Below are positions 1 through 9,000 of a stretch of DNA of 45,219 bases, in pieces. A model generated the notes under the pieces. It did no database searches. It was not told the origin of the DNA and saw only the letters and a list, made by a program, of their open reading frames with translations. Position numbers and translations under genes: made by a program. The DNA is taken from the IMG/VR virus record IMGVR_UViG_3300050821_020271, positions 1-45,219 of that record; one strand, given 5' to 3'. Origin of the DNA: a virus. Each line of letters opens with the position of its first letter. Positions within the stretch are counted from its first letter, which is position 1.

Positions 1-11
1 ATCAGGCGCGG

Positions 12-251
12 GTGATGGGGCAAACTCAACACGCGATCGAAGCGGTGGCCGAGATCACTCTGCCTGACCCAATGGCCCGAGGTGTCATGCTCCTGACCAT
101 CGGCTATCGACTGGCGACCGAAGCGGGCCTTACACTCGATCAGATCTTCGATGGAATGCGCGTCTGGGACGAGCAGAAGACCGAGATCTCGGCAGCAGCC
201 AAGCGCTCCCGCATGCACGTCGCCCCTGAGCCAGAAAAGGAAACCTCATGA
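12..251 (+). CDS. Unrecognised small protein, possibly 5'-partial
   Basis: Not recognised. The 79-residue frame begins at a GTG directly followed by an ATG, but it is open to the window edge, so the true start may lie outside. The product is mostly helical in appearance with an acidic, proline-containing tail. Its stop overlaps the next start by four bases (ATGA), which indicates translational coupling to the oxygenase-like gene and supports that it is translated. Confidence 0.6.
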   Translation: MMGQTQHAIEAVAEITLPDPMARGVMLLTIGYRLATEAGLTLDQIFDGMRVWDEQKTEISAAAKRSRMHVAPEPEKETS

Positions 252-850
252 CCATCCCCGAGACCGAGCTTTGTTACCTCAAGAGTGCGCCTGCCCTCAT
301 CGTCGTCGATGATTTCTATCGGTATCCGGACGAGATCCTTCAGCTCGCCAAAGAGGCTGAGTACGTTGCCGACGATCGCTACTTCAAGGGGCACCGCACG
401 AAGCGGAACTACCTTTTTCCGTACGTGAAGGAGGAGCTCGAGAGGCTGCTCCAGATGGGGATCACGGACTGGATGCAGCAGCCGGCCAACGGCGTCTTCC
501 AGCAGACGACGAGCGCCGATCCGCTGGTCTGGCACTCCGACCAACAAGACTACGCCGCGGCCGTGTACCTCACCGAGCCCGAGAAGACGGGCGCAGGCAC
601 GAGCTTCTGGAAGCATCGCAATCTCGGCAACCGCCGGCCCGACAAAGACCCGGAAATCAACTCCGATTTGTACAGCAAATTCAACCTAACGAATGCCAAG
701 AACTGGGTGCTCGTCGACCAGGTGGGTTCGGTCTTCAATCGGCTCGTCATCTGGGACGCGAAGCTCATCCACTCGGCCACGAGCTACGGCGGCTTCAACA
801 TCCACAAGCCACGCCTGGTACAGTTGTTCTTTTTCAGCGTGAAGCGATGA
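248..850 (+). CDS. 2-oxoglutarate/Fe(II)-dependent oxygenase-like protein
   Basis: A 200-residue protein with the pattern of a 2OG-Fe(II) oxygenase of the DUF6445-like type. The HxD iron ligands fit H96 and D98 (WHSDQQDYAAAVYL), the distal histidine fits H175 (WDAKLIHSAT), and R189 is placed to bind 2-oxoglutarate. A G-TSFW element near 117-121 is typical of the jelly-roll core. Family knowledge: these enzymes hydroxylate peptides, sugars or small molecules; the substrate here is unknown. It lies just upstream of a glycosyltransferase-like gene and across from the fibre cluster, so a role in surface modification is plausible but inferred. It overlaps both neighbours by ATGA. Confidence 0.8.
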   Translation: MTIPETELCYLKSAPALIVVDDFYRYPDEILQLAKEAEYVADDRYFKGHRTKRNYLFPYVKEELERLLQMGITDWMQQPANGVFQQTTSADPLVWHSDQQDYAAAVYLTEPEKTGAGTSFWKHRNLGNRRPDKDPEINSDLYSKFNLTNAKNWVLVDQVGSVFNRLVIWDAKLIHSATSYGGFNIHKPRLVQLFFFSVKR

Positions 851-1086
851 GTCGAGGCGAGCGCGTGAACAGCGCTGAGATCGACGAGATCTGCTTCAGG
901 CACATTCAGTCGAACACCGACGGCAAGATCCATCCGGTCAAGCTCAACCCCTTCCACGTGAGGCTACTCATCATGGAGCTTCATCAGCTTCGACAAGTGC
1001 TCTACCGCAAGAACTCTGGCTTAAAGATGGTCGAGCACGGCAGCACCACGCCTTGCTGGTGCGGACACGATGAGATCACTCCATGA
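847..1086 (+). CDS. Unrecognised small protein
   Basis: Not recognised. The 79-residue product has a helical middle (about residues 35-55) and ends with a Cys-Trp-Cys-x-His cluster (PCWCGHDE) that could hold a metal. Start and stop both sit in four-base overlaps with the genes on either side, so it belongs to the same operon as the oxygenase-like gene. Confidence 0.65.
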   Translation: MSRGERVNSAEIDEICFRHIQSNTDGKIHPVKLNPFHVRLLIMELHQLRQVLYRKNSGLKMVEHGSTTPCWCGHDEITP

Positions 1087-1175
1087 TCGATCGCTGGTAC
1101 TATCGATCGTTCCGGCTGATGAGCCTCCGGTGGTTCCGGATGCAGGCGGCTCTCCGGGCTGAGCGAGACGCTTGA
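1083..1175 (+). CDS. Tiny basic aromatic-rich ORF (30 aa)
   Basis: ATG at 1083 overlaps the preceding stop (ATGA), and the TGA at 1173-1175 overlaps the TTG start of the next gene. The product is 30 residues, rich in Arg, Trp and Tyr (MIDRWYYRSFRLMSLRWF at the front). No family is recognised. The perfect coupling at both ends is the main support; without it there would be an unusual 85-base gap in an otherwise gapless operon. Confidence 0.5.
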   Translation: MIDRWYYRSFRLMSLRWFRMQAALRAERDA

Positions 1176-1846
1176 AACGTGTCGTGCTCTACAGCGCCTC
1201 CTTCGGCGGCCACGACGAGCCGCCGGAGATCTGGGACGCGGACTGCGATCTGATCTTGTTCACGGACAACGAGAAGCTTCGTCGCAAGACCTGGCAGATC
1301 GTTCTCCGCAGTGACTACGCTAACGGCGGCAATCCTGCGGTGTCAGCGCGCATGCAGGCGAAATACTACAAGCTCGACTCGGTGGCGCAGTTTTGCCGGA
1401 AGTATCAGTACTCGGTCTGGATCGATTCAGCCTTCTGGGTGCACCACGGCAAGGGCTTCGTTGGCCACTGCCTCAAGCACCTGCGCGACGGCATCGCCTT
1501 CTACCCGCACCCGGCCGAGCACCGCACGCTCGAGCAAGAAGTCTCGTATGCGATCGCGATGCCGAAGTACGACGGTGAGCCGCTCGTCGAGCAGGTCCAG
1601 CATTACCGCAGGGAAGGCTTTCGGGGCGGGCGGCTGCTCTGTGGCGGCGTCATCGCGCGGGAGCACACCCGAGCGATCGCTGAGCTTGAGCGCGCTTGGT
1701 ACGACGAGTGTGAGCGCTGGACCTCACAGGACCAGCTGTCGCTGCCGTACGTGCTGAAGCAGCGGGGGATCACCCCGGGTCACATCCCGGGCGACATCTA
1801 CAGTAACCCCTACCTCTATCACCTGTGGTCGGGGACGCAGCGCTAG
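1172..1846 (+). CDS. DUF616/TOD1-like glycosyltransferase
   Basis: A 224-residue protein matching the pattern of the DUF616 (TOD1/MUCI70-like) family of presumed GT-A glycosyltransferases. The N terminus has the YSASFGGHDEPPE element followed by DLILFTDNE, the middle has a WIDSAFWV segment (usually WiDan in the family), and the C terminus has SQDQLSLPYVL. A TTG start overlapping the previous TGA is the best start. Members usually sit in polysaccharide or surface-glycan loci. It ends tail to tail with the methyltransferase gene, and the two stop codons share the bases CTAG at 1843-1846. Confidence 0.8.
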   Translation: MKRVVLYSASFGGHDEPPEIWDADCDLILFTDNEKLRRKTWQIVLRSDYANGGNPAVSARMQAKYYKLDSVAQFCRKYQYSVWIDSAFWVHHGKGFVGHCLKHLRDGIAFYPHPAEHRTLEQEVSYAIAMPKYDGEPLVEQVQHYRREGFRGGRLLCGGVIAREHTRAIAELERAWYDECERWTSQDQLSLPYVLKQRGITPGHIPGDIYSNPYLYHLWSGTQR

Positions 1847-2514
1847 CGCGGCGCGAGCGGCTTCACGAGCGTCGCGATCATGTCTTGCGCGGCTTCCTTC
1901 AGGAAGGTCACCATCTTCTGCTGGAGCTCGGCGTTGCGCGGCTGCACTTCGGGGTGGAGTGAGTAGCCTGCGGTAAAGTCGAAGTCGCAGTTGAAGCCGC
2001 CAGGACACCACTGGGCGTCCGTGTGGGGAGCGTTGCTCAGGCGCCAGGTCTTCACGGCGTAAAAGAACGTCATCTCGCCGATCGGCGGCCAACGGTGCTG
2101 GGGGTCACCATACGCACGCGAGGAGGCCCAGTAGGGTGTCGTGATGGTGGCTTTGCCGCCGGGGATCAGGATGCGGCACAGCTCGTTGAGGAAGTGCATG
2201 CGCTGCACCGCATCGAGGTGCTCGTAGAAGTGGGATGAATTCACTTCTTCGATGGAGTTGTCCGCCCAGGGCCAGGTGAGGCTCGTATCGCTGAGATCCA
2301 TGCAGTGATCGACGCCGGGCATCGGGTGTTGATCGACGCCGAAGAAGCCGGGCTTCTTGTTTGGGCCGCAGCCGAGATCGAGCTTCAGGAGTTGGGCCGA
2401 AGCGATCGGAGACGCGCTCGAGATCGTGGGCGACGGAGTTGCTTGAGCAGCGACTCGAGAGCGCGGATTCTGCTTCGACTTGGACTTCGGTTTCGGTTTT
2501 TTCTTTTGGCTCAT
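1843..2514 (-). CDS. SAM-dependent methyltransferase
   Basis: A 223-residue class I methyltransferase. After a Lys/Pro/Ser-rich tail (residues 1-35), motif I is visible as LKLDLGCGPNKKPGFFGVD (about 43-61), followed by a DLS segment. A post-motif region reads HFYEHLDAVQRMHFLNELCR and then ILIPGGKATITTP, typical of the Methyltransf_11 group. The target is unknown. It is the last gene of the long leftward block, ten bases after a glycosyltransferase gene, so sugar or surface-protein methylation is a reasonable guess. The Lys-rich N-terminal tail is unusual and may tether the enzyme to an acidic partner. Confidence 0.85.
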   Translation of the reverse strand: MSQKKKPKPKSKSKQNPRSRVAAQATPSPTISSASPIASAQLLKLDLGCGPNKKPGFFGVDQHPMPGVDHCMDLSDTSLTWPWADNSIEEVNSSHFYEHLDAVQRMHFLNELCRILIPGGKATITTPYWASSRAYGDPQHRWPPIGEMTFFYAVKTWRLSNAPHTDAQWCPGGFNCDFDFTAGYSLHPEVQPRNAELQQKMVTFLKEAAQDMIATLVKPLAPR

Positions 2515-2524
2515 TGCTGCTCAC

Positions 2525-3322
2525 TCACCACATCGTGTCGGGGATTCCGAAGTCGCCTCGGAGATCGTAGTGGCCGACTTTGATGCTGCAGTCGACCGCG
2601 AAACGGTAGCCGTACTTCTTGGCGTCGCTCGCAAAATAGAGATCTTGGGTCGAGACGCCGTCCCGCGTCTGCGTCTTGAACCACGGCCTTCGGAGCTTCG
2701 GATCTTTAAACATAGCGAGGCGCCAGAGATTGAAGCCCATCCCAGTGCCGTTGCATTCGACGAGGCCGCCGCCGAGATCGGGCGGCTGCGGACGGAAGTT
2801 CAGGAGGGGATCTTTTGGATCGCCCCAGATTTGCGCGACTCCCGTTGGACCCTTGGTGAAGTAGAGGCCGCCGATGCAGGACAGCTCGGGGTGCGCTTCC
2901 ATCTGTTCGCACAGCTTGATCACGCCATCGGGGGGAGGCGCGTTGTCGTGCTCGATCGTGAGCATGTACTCCCAGCGAGACAGCTCGGGGTGCGCCAGGA
3001 TGCCTTCGAGGGCGGAAGAGTACGCGTCCCCCACTTCCATGCCTTGAGCGAGAATACGGACGACGCCGTTGTTCGGGGGGAAGGCGAGGTTCCAGTGGGC
3101 GAGGGCGACTTTCGCGGGGATGAGGTCGGCGGCGGGGAGCACCACGATGATGCGTTGGTGCTTCCAGGATCCGCCCTTCATTAGCCGGGCGCTTGTCCCC
3201 TCGGGATCGGCGTTGTTCGAGCCGCCGAAATCCTGCATCAAGAGCTGGGGCTTCATGGACTCGGCTAGCTGTACCAAGAAAGCCAGGGGTTGGGAAGAGG
3301 CTTGATTTAGGCCCGGATCCAA
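2525..3322 (-). CDS. GT-A-fold glycosyltransferase-like protein
   Basis: A 265-residue protein with the look of a family 2-type glycosyltransferase. A Rossmann-like start (QRIIVVLPAADLIPAKV, about 56-72) leads to an acidic metal site LTIEHDNAPPPDGV (EHD at 124-126). Downstream come VECNGTGMGFNLWR and STQDLYFASDAKKYGY, typical of the acceptor side of phage GT2-like proteins. The chosen TTG start overlaps the upstream gene by 16 bases; an ATG at 3256 (residue 23) is an alternative. No membrane segment is visible. It lies between a methyltransferase and a surface-protein gene. Confidence 0.75.
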   Translation of the reverse strand: MDPGLNQASSQPLAFLVQLAESMKPQLLMQDFGGSNNADPEGTSARLMKGGSWKHQRIIVVLPAADLIPAKVALAHWNLAFPPNNGVVRILAQGMEVGDAYSSALEGILAHPELSRWEYMLTIEHDNAPPPDGVIKLCEQMEAHPELSCIGGLYFTKGPTGVAQIWGDPKDPLLNFRPQPPDLGGGLVECNGTGMGFNLWRLAMFKDPKLRRPWFKTQTRDGVSTQDLYFASDAKKYGYRFAVDCSIKVGHYDLRGDFGIPDTMW

Positions 3323-4233
3323 AACAGCGAGGCCGCGATGAGCACGGTTAGAACAGCGGGATGCGAGAGCACCGAGCCATTGCTATCCGTCACCGTCACT
3401 GTGAACACACTGCCGCTGTCTGAAAGGCTCGTCGCGGGCGTCGTGTAGCTTGAGCTCGTGGCTCCTCCGATGGGCGTGCCGTTCAGGTTCCACTGATAGG
3501 ACAGGGAGCCGCCGGAGGACGTCGCTGTCACCGAGAGCGTTGCTGTTTGGCCGGCGTAGACGGTGATGTTTTGCGGCTGGCTCGTGATCGTGGGGCCAGG
3601 CTGCTTGAACGCAAGCGCCGCGATGGTCCAGAAGTCATCGACGATCGCGCCGCAGACGACGGTCATCGGGCTCGAGCCGTCAGACAGACCGTCCTGCACC
3701 ACGAACGGATCCGTCGAGGTCTGCACGACGTTGGCGGTGTTGGCGCCGACGGTGCCAGCGCCACTCACCGCGACGTTGTTCGCCCAGCTGGTCATCACGA
3801 CCAGATCGTTGGTCGAGGTGCCGGAGAGCGTGGTCGAGATGGGGGCTGTGCCGCCACCGAAGCGGTTGTTACCGTTTGAGGTGCGGACAGCGCCTGTTGG
3901 CGGGTACTCGACGATGATTGCGTCGCAGAACGTGCCACCGGGGAAGGTGATGTTGACGACGTTGCCAGCGCCATGAGCGGCGATGCCGATACAGACGAAG
4001 AGCCAGAGCGCTACGCCATTGGAGCCTCCAACCGAGTCCTGGAATACTGCTAAGACATAGGTATTGCCCGACGAATCAGTCGGCACCGGGACTGCGGTGG
4101 AGACCTGGTTATTCTGAACCCAAACCGCGACGACGTTCGTGTTGCCGGAAGTCTGTGCGCCGGTAAACGTGACCGTGCCGCTGCCTCCAGCGCCGAGGTT
4201 TGCCTCGTTGGACTGGATGGAGGGAGAGGCCAC
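3307..4233 (-). CDS. Virion surface protein with C-terminal Ig-like domain
   Basis: A 308-residue, Gly/Ser/Thr/Asn-rich, beta-rich protein starting at GTG. Residues about 216-300 form a bacterial Ig-like domain: PTITSQPQNITVYAGQTATL, then LSYQWNLNG and a final FTVTVTDSNGS strand. The first 210 residues repeat short Thr/Val/Asn strands and look like a jelly-roll or lectin-like module. Ig-like domains on phage virions usually help weak binding to cells or mucus. The position beside the fibre gene supports a tail or capsid decoration role. No signal peptide is needed for virion assembly, and none is convincing. Confidence 0.7.
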   Translation of the reverse strand: MASPSIQSNEANLGAGGSGTVTFTGAQTSGNTNVVAVWVQNNQVSTAVPVPTDSSGNTYVLAVFQDSVGGSNGVALWLFVCIGIAAHGAGNVVNITFPGGTFCDAIIVEYPPTGAVRTSNGNNRFGGGTAPISTTLSGTSTNDLVVMTSWANNVAVSGAGTVGANTANVVQTSTDPFVVQDGLSDGSSPMTVVCGAIVDDFWTIAALAFKQPGPTITSQPQNITVYAGQTATLSVTATSSGGSLSYQWNLNGTPIGGATSSSYTTPATSLSDSGSVFTVTVTDSNGSVLSHPAVLTVLIAASLFWIRA

Positions 4234-4280
4234 GGATCAACTGACTCCGATGCGAAGATTAGGCAGCGCAAACACCCGAA

Positions 4281-4490
4281 TCACTCCTCCGAAATCTGCG
4301 GCACGAACTGAGGCGCAGGCGGCACCGTGAACACGAATGGACCCGCGATCCCGAGTCCCAGAAACACATAACTCACCGGATCTTGGGTCAAGCTAAAGTG
4401 GGCACAGAAGGCTGGGTACGCGTCCACCGCAATCGCCTGGTACACATTGGCATTGTTGCCATCCCAGAAAGGGTAACCTTGCTGACCCAT
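4281..4490 (-). CDS. Unrecognised small protein (69 aa)
   Basis: Not recognised. The 69-residue product is rich in aromatic residues, Pro and Ala and carries no Arg or Lys. It sits between two virion-type genes in the same direction; the stop of the upstream gene (4492) and this ATG are separated by one base. A structural accessory or fibre-tip role would fit the place but is not shown by the sequence. Confidence 0.6.
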   Translation of the reverse strand: MGQQGYPFWDGNNANVYQAIAVDAYPAFCAHFSLTQDPVSYVFLGLGIAGPFVFTVPPAPQFVPQISEE

Positions 4491-4491
4491 A

Positions 4492-4614
4492 TCAATGCTT
4501 GCTGTAGGTGAAGACGTTCGACGTATTATCCGAACGAATCATGGTTGCCGTGTACGAGAGGTACACGCTGCCGTCGTAACTGAGAGAGGTCAGCGTTAGC
4601 GATAGATGGGTCAT
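4492..4614 (-). CDS. Unrecognised 40-residue protein
   Basis: The frame is open further upstream, but a strong ribosome site (AAGGGA, about eight bases before the ATG at 4614) fixes the start inside the gap after the fibre gene. The 40-residue product is Ser/Thr/Tyr-rich with alternating hydrophobic residues (LSLTLTSLSYDGSVYLSYTA), as in a small beta-structure. Its neighbours suggest a small virion or fibre-associated component. Confidence 0.6.
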   Translation of the reverse strand: MTHLSLTLTSLSYDGSVYLSYTATMIRSDNTSNVFTYSKH

Positions 4615-4631
4615 TGATTTTTTCCCTTGGG

Positions 4632-7600
4632 TTAGCTGGTTCCGACAAGCCGCATGTACGGCATAATTCCCGAGCCAGCTGCAGTCTGCGAGATCGCCGA
4701 CAGCGCGACTGACACCGGAAGATTCGTTTGGCCTGCAGAGGAGAAGAGCCCGAAGCCTTCCATCCACGCGCCGATGGGATTGCCACCGGAGACGCCACCG
4801 TTACTGAATTGCGACGAGACGGAGCCTATCGGCGCGAGCACGTTCTTCACCGTATTGATGGCGCCGCCCACATACGACACGCTGATGCCAACGTTGACGC
4901 TCGACGTCGATCCCGCGTTGAATAACCCGAGCCAATAGTTGCCCGGGGACATCGTGCTGTTGATATTCAAACCGACCAGCTTAAAACTGGCATAGTTGCT
5001 CGTAATGTTGAGGCCCGCGCTCGCAGTGGTCGCGGTCCCATAGCCCGTCTGGTTCGAGGTCGTCGGCTGATTAAACGTGTAACTTGAGTTATTGCCGGTG
5101 ACTCCGAGCGAGAAAGAGCCCGACATGATCGTGCCGATCGTCGTGCTGTTCGTGCCCGTACCGCGCGTATAGATGCCCCACGACTGGGTAAGAGTCTGGC
5201 GACCAGAAGAGGTGCCGACCGTCAAGAAGGCCATCGACTGGATGACCTGCAGATACCCAGCGTTGACGTACATTGGCAGCACAAACGGGAAGAATGAGGC
5301 CTGGCCCGAGCTCACGCTGTTAGCCGTGAAGGTCGCGCTTGCCGTCCCCATAAACGGATTGATCTCAAACTCATTGGCCGCCCCGAAGCTCGAGCCCACG
5401 CCGATGATGCTGAGCGTGCTGCCCGCGGTCGAGATCGAGATGCCGCTCACGCCGACGACGCTCGTCTGCGGCGGGACGCTCGCTGTCAGCGTGCCGCGGG
5501 AGTCGAGCCCGAAGGTGACGTTGTTGGCGTTCCCGAAGGTGATGGACGCGAGGTTTGCGCTGGTCGTGCCGGCGGAGAAGTTGATGCTGCCGCCACCTCC
5601 ACCGCCCGTGGCGCTGATGACGAGCGAGCCATTCGACATGCCGACGGAGATGATGCCGGCGCCGTTGAGCGTGATGCTGCGCGCGTCGAAGGTGGCGCTC
5701 GTGTTGTCGGTCGTGTTGCCGGCCGCGAAGAAGCCGAGCGTTTGGTTCGATTGGGCGGCGACCGAGCCCGTGATCGTCGTGCCGTCGTATCCGAAGGAGA
5801 CACCGTTGGCGTTGCCGAAGGTGACGGCGGAGACGAGCGAGCTCGAGGCGCCGGCGGAGATCTTGATCGCAGCAAGCCCGCCGCCCTGAAAGCCCTGGGC
5901 TCCTTGAAAACCCTGGAAGCCCTGCGAGCCTTGAAAGCCCTGCGCTCCCGTCGCGCCCTGAAAGCCTTGGTTTCCTTGGGCGCCGGTCGCCCCTTGCGCG
6001 CCTTGCAGGCCCGTCGCGCCTTGGGCCCCCTGATTGCCCTGATTTCCTTGGTTGCCTTGAAGCCCCTGCGCGCCCGTCGCCCCCTGCGCACCTTGGTTCC
6101 CCTGGTTGCCCTGAAACCCCTGCGAGCCTTGAGCGCCGGTTGCTCCCTGCGCTCCCTGATTTCCCTGGTTGCCTTGGAAGCCCTGCGGCCCTTGAGCGCC
6201 CGTGGCTCCCTGAAAACCCTGCGCGCCTTGTAGCCCCGTCGCACCTTGAAAGCCCTGGTTTCCTTGGTTGCCCTGGAAACCCTGATTGCCTTGGAAGCCT
6301 TGCGCTCCGCCGCTGATGAGGATGGAGCCGTTCGTGAAGCCGACCGAGATCCCGAGCGCGCCATTGAGCGTGATGCTGCGCGCGTCGAAGGTGGCGCTCG
6401 TGTTGTCGGTCGTGTTGCCCGTCGCGAAGAAGGCGAGCGTTTGATTCGACTGCGCAGGAGCGACGCCAGTCATGACGCCGCCGTTCAGACCGAAGGAGAT
6501 GCCGCCCGCGTTGTCAAACGTGATGGCTGAGAGGTTCCCGCTCGTCGTGCCGGCCGAGAAGTTGACCGCAGACAAGAGCCCGGCGGTGCTCGGCACCGTG
6601 TAGCTCGCCGTGATCTGCGAGCTCCCCGACATCCCGAAGGTGAGGCCGTTACCGTTCGCGAAGACGACGGTACCGCTCGTCGCGAGCTGCGTGCCGGCGC
6701 TGATGGCCGGCATGATGGCGGGGTTGCCTTGAAAGCCCTGCGCGCCTTGGAAGCCCTGAAAACCCTGGTTACCTTGCGCTCCCTGAAAACCCTGCAGCCC
6801 TTGCGCGCCGGTGGCGCCCTGCGCGCCTTGGTTGCCCTGCAGGCCCGTCGCACCCTGGAAGCCTTGCGCTCCCTGCACACCGGTCGCGCCTTGCGCGCCT
6901 TGGTTTCCCTGGTTGCCCTGGAAGCCTTGAAAGCCCTGCGCTCCCGTCGCCCCTTGGAAACCCTGCGCGCCCTGCAGGCCGGTCGCGCCCTGGTTGCCTT
7001 GATTTCCCTGAGCTCCGGTTGCGCCCTGCGCGCCCTGGTTACCCTGCAGGCCCGTGGCGCCTTGCGCGCCCTGATTTCCTTGGTTGCCCTGGTTGCCTTG
7101 AAACCCTTGCGCTCCGGTCGCACCTTGGAAGCCCTGGTTGCCTTGCAGGCCTGTCGCCCCCTGCGCGCCTTGGTTTCCCTGGTTGCCCTGGAAGCCTTGA
7201 AAGCCCTGCGCTCCGGTCGCGCCTTGCGCACCCTGGTTGCCCTGGGCTCCGTTGGCACCTTGCGCGCCTTGGTTGCCTTGTAGGCCCGTCGCGCCCTGCG
7301 CGCCCTGGTTTCCCTGGTTGCCTTGGAAACCCTGAAACCCCTGCGCTCCGGTGGCGCCTTGGAAGCCTTGGTTGCCCTGAAACCCCTGCGCGCCTTGGAA
7401 GCCCTGCGCGCCCATCACGCCGCTCACGACGACCGAGCCGTTGCTGATCCCGATCGAGAGATCGCCCGCCCCCGCGAACGTGACGCTCCTCATATCGAAC
7501 GACCCGCTCGTGCCGAGGGTGGTGTTCGAGACAGCGAAGAAGCTGAGGATCGGGTTGACGCTCGCGGTCATCGTGCCGCGAGAATCGAGACCGAAGGAGA

Positions 7601-8882
7601 CGTTGTTCGCGTTGCCGAAAGTGATCGCAGAGAGGCTTGCGCTGGTCGTGCCGGCACTGAAATTGATGCTGCCGTTGCCGCCGCCACCGCCGCCCGTCGC
7701 ACTGATGACGAGCGTATTGCCCGTGATGCCGACCGAGATAATCCCTGCGCCCGAGATCTCCATCGAGCGCGCATCGAAGGTGCCGCTCGAGCTGAGCGTC
7801 GTGTTGCCCAGACCGAAGAAGCCGATCGATTGGTTCGACTGCGCGGGAGCGACGCCCGTGATGACGCCGCCGGCAAGACCGAAGCTGACGCCGCCTGCGT
7901 TGCCGAAGGTAACGGCGGAGAGGTTGCCGCTCGTCGTACCGGCCGAGAAGTTAACGAACGACAGCAGCCCAGCGGTGTTTGGGACGGTGTAGCTGCCGGT
8001 GATCTGATTCGATCCCGACATCCCGAAGGTGAGCCCATTCGAGTTTACGAACGCCACCGTCCCGCTCGTCGCGAGCTGAGTGCCGGCACTGATCGCGGGG
8101 CTGAAAGCGGCTTGTCCTTGGAAGCCCTGCGCGCCCTGAAAGCCTTGTGCTCCTTGCGCGCCGGTCGCGCCTTGGAAGCCTTGCGATCCTTGCGTGCCCG
8201 TGGCTCCCTGCGCCCCTTGGTTGCCCTGCGCGCCGGTCGTGCCTTGGGTGCCCGTCGCGCCCTGAGATCCCTGATTGCCTTGCGAGCCCTGCGCTCCCGT
8301 CGTGCCCTGTGCGCCGGTGTTGCCTTGAGCTCCCTGACTGCCTTGCAAGCCCTGCGAGCCCGCGGTGCCGGCCGTGCCTTGAAGGCCCTGTGCGCCCTGG
8401 AAGCCTTGCGAGCCCTGCGTGCCAGTGGCGCCCTGCGCGCCGGTCGTCCCTTGGGCGCCGGTTGCTCCCTGCGAGCCCTGGCTGCCCTGTTGGCCCTGCG
8501 CGCCGGTCGTGCCCTGAGCGCCCGTCGATCCCTGTGAGCCTTGGGCACCAGCGCTGCCCTGCGTGCCCGTCGCGCCTTGGTTACCCTGGAAACCTTGCGT
8601 GCCCTGCGCGCCGGTCCCTTGGCTACCCTGCGTGCCCGTCGCGCCCTGGTTGCCTTGAAAACCTTGGGCGCCTTGGAAGCCGGCGCCTTGCGTGCCTTGG
8701 AAGCCCTGAGCGCCTTGATTCCCTTGGAAACCCTGCGCTCCCTGGAAACCGGCACCCTGCGTGCCTTGGGCCCCCTGCGCGCCCTGGAAGCCCTGGGCTC
8801 CCTGCATGCCCGTGCCCCCGCCGCCTGGCGGAATTCGCGCAGTGCCGCGGGCAGAAGCGCCAAGCTTGGCGCGGTTGGTCAT
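4632..8882 (-). CDS. Giant collagen-like fibre protein (1416 aa)
   Basis: Three long Gly-X-Y tracts occupy about residues 24-257, 491-720 and 860-1000. Triplets are almost all [18 protein letters not shown] or GTQ: Gln or Thr in the Y position, essentially no proline and no charge. Between the tracts lie beta modules built on the pattern NFSAGTTS-x-LSA-TFGNA-x-VSFGL, paired with GNTT-(S)-FDARS modules. The last 250 residues form a separate Ser/Thr/Asn-rich C-terminal domain ending MRLVGTS. Family knowledge: collagen-like tracts occur in phage tail fibres, where they make trimeric rods. By inference this is a long side or tail fibre with the receptor tip at the C terminus. Confidence 0.9.
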   Translation of the reverse strand: MTNRAKLGASARGTARIPPGGGGTGMQGAQGFQGAQGAQGTQGAGFQGAQGFQGNQGAQGFQGTQGAGFQGAQGFQGNQGATGTQGSQGTGAQGTQGFQGNQGATGTQGSAGAQGSQGSTGAQGTTGAQGQQGSQGSQGATGAQGTTGAQGATGTQGSQGFQGAQGLQGTAGTAGSQGLQGSQGAQGNTGAQGTTGAQGSQGNQGSQGATGTQGTTGAQGNQGAQGATGTQGSQGFQGATGAQGAQGFQGAQGFQGQAAFSPAISAGTQLATSGTVAFVNSNGLTFGMSGSNQITGSYTVPNTAGLLSFVNFSAGTTSGNLSAVTFGNAGGVSFGLAGGVITGVAPAQSNQSIGFFGLGNTTLSSSGTFDARSMEISGAGIISVGITGNTLVISATGGGGGGNGSINFSAGTTSASLSAITFGNANNVSFGLDSRGTMTASVNPILSFFAVSNTTLGTSGSFDMRSVTFAGAGDLSIGISNGSVVVSGVMGAQGFQGAQGFQGNQGFQGATGAQGFQGFQGNQGNQGAQGATGLQGNQGAQGANGAQGNQGAQGATGAQGFQGFQGNQGNQGAQGATGLQGNQGFQGATGAQGFQGNQGNQGNQGAQGATGLQGNQGAQGATGAQGNQGNQGATGLQGAQGFQGATGAQGFQGFQGNQGNQGAQGATGVQGAQGFQGATGLQGNQGAQGATGAQGLQGFQGAQGNQGFQGFQGAQGFQGNPAIMPAISAGTQLATSGTVVFANGNGLTFGMSGSSQITASYTVPSTAGLLSAVNFSAGTTSGNLSAITFDNAGGISFGLNGGVMTGVAPAQSNQTLAFFATGNTTDNTSATFDARSITLNGALGISVGFTNGSILISGGAQGFQGNQGFQGNQGNQGFQGATGLQGAQGFQGATGAQGPQGFQGNQGNQGAQGATGAQGSQGFQGNQGNQGAQGATGAQGLQGNQGNQGNQGAQGATGLQGAQGATGAQGNQGFQGATGAQGFQGSQGFQGFQGAQGFQGGGLAAIKISAGASSSLVSAVTFGNANGVSFGYDGTTITGSVAAQSNQTLGFFAAGNTTDNTSATFDARSITLNGAGIISVGMSNGSLVISATGGGGGGSINFSAGTTSANLASITFGNANNVTFGLDSRGTLTASVPPQTSVVGVSGISISTAGSTLSIIGVGSSFGAANEFEINPFMGTASATFTANSVSSGQASFFPFVLPMYVNAGYLQVIQSMAFLTVGTSSGRQTLTQSWGIYTRGTGTNSTTIGTIMSGSFSLGVTGNNSSYTFNQPTTSNQTGYGTATTASAGLNITSNYASFKLVGLNINSTMSPGNYWLGLFNAGSTSSVNVGISVSYVGGAINTVKNVLAPIGSVSSQFSNGGVSGGNPIGAWMEGFGLFSSAGQTNLPVSVALSAISQTAAGSGIMPYMRLVGTS
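5884..6305 (-). repeat. Tandem Gly-X-Y coding repeats, tract 3
   Basis: About 140 codons of imperfect 9-base repeats within the fibre gene encode uninterrupted Gly-X-Gln/Thr triplets. Higher-order units such as [13 protein letters not shown] recur, suggesting growth by unequal recombination. Confidence 0.9.
6721..7410 (-). repeat. Tandem Gly-X-Y coding repeats, tract 2
   Basis: About 230 codons of Gly-X-Y triplets in the fibre gene. A longer unit ([19 protein letters not shown]) recurs several times nearly unchanged, so copy-number change here would alter fibre length in frame. Confidence 0.9.
8110..8813 (-). repeat. Tandem Gly-X-Y coding repeats, tract 1
   Basis: About 235 codons of Gly-X-Y triplets near the N terminus of the fibre protein. 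Two one-residue interruptions (GAGFQG at about residues 43 and 67) break the triplet phase and could make kinks in the rod. This tract uses more Thr and Ser than the other two. Confidence 0.9.
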
Positions 8883-8965
8883 GGATCGTCGGGGCTCCGG
8901 GCTGAGGAGCGAAGCGCGAAGCTCCGCCTACCAGGGTCGTCCGACCGAACCGATCCAGTGCCGAA

Positions 8966-8995
8966 AGCCTACCCTGGTGGGGCAGGAGGGAGCAA
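8966..8995 (-). promoter_or_regulatory. Candidate promoter for the fibre gene
   Basis: On the minus strand TTGCTC (8995-8990) is followed after 18 bases by TAGGCT (8971-8966), about 83 bases before the fibre ATG. An inverted repeat, ACCAGGGT/ACCCTGGT at 8930-8937 and 8971-8978, flanks the presumed start of transcription and could be an operator or leader hairpin. No functional evidence. Confidence 0.3.
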
Positions 8996-9000
8996 TATTT

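Noticed and set aside
5742-8537. Long Ala/Leu/Arg-rich frames on the plus strand across the collagen-like gene
   Set aside because: They are antisense shadows of the periodic Gly-X-Y codons, with low-complexity products and no start signals.
5884-8813. CRISPR-like repetitive DNA
   Set aside because: The repeats are 9-base-phased coding triplets without spacers.
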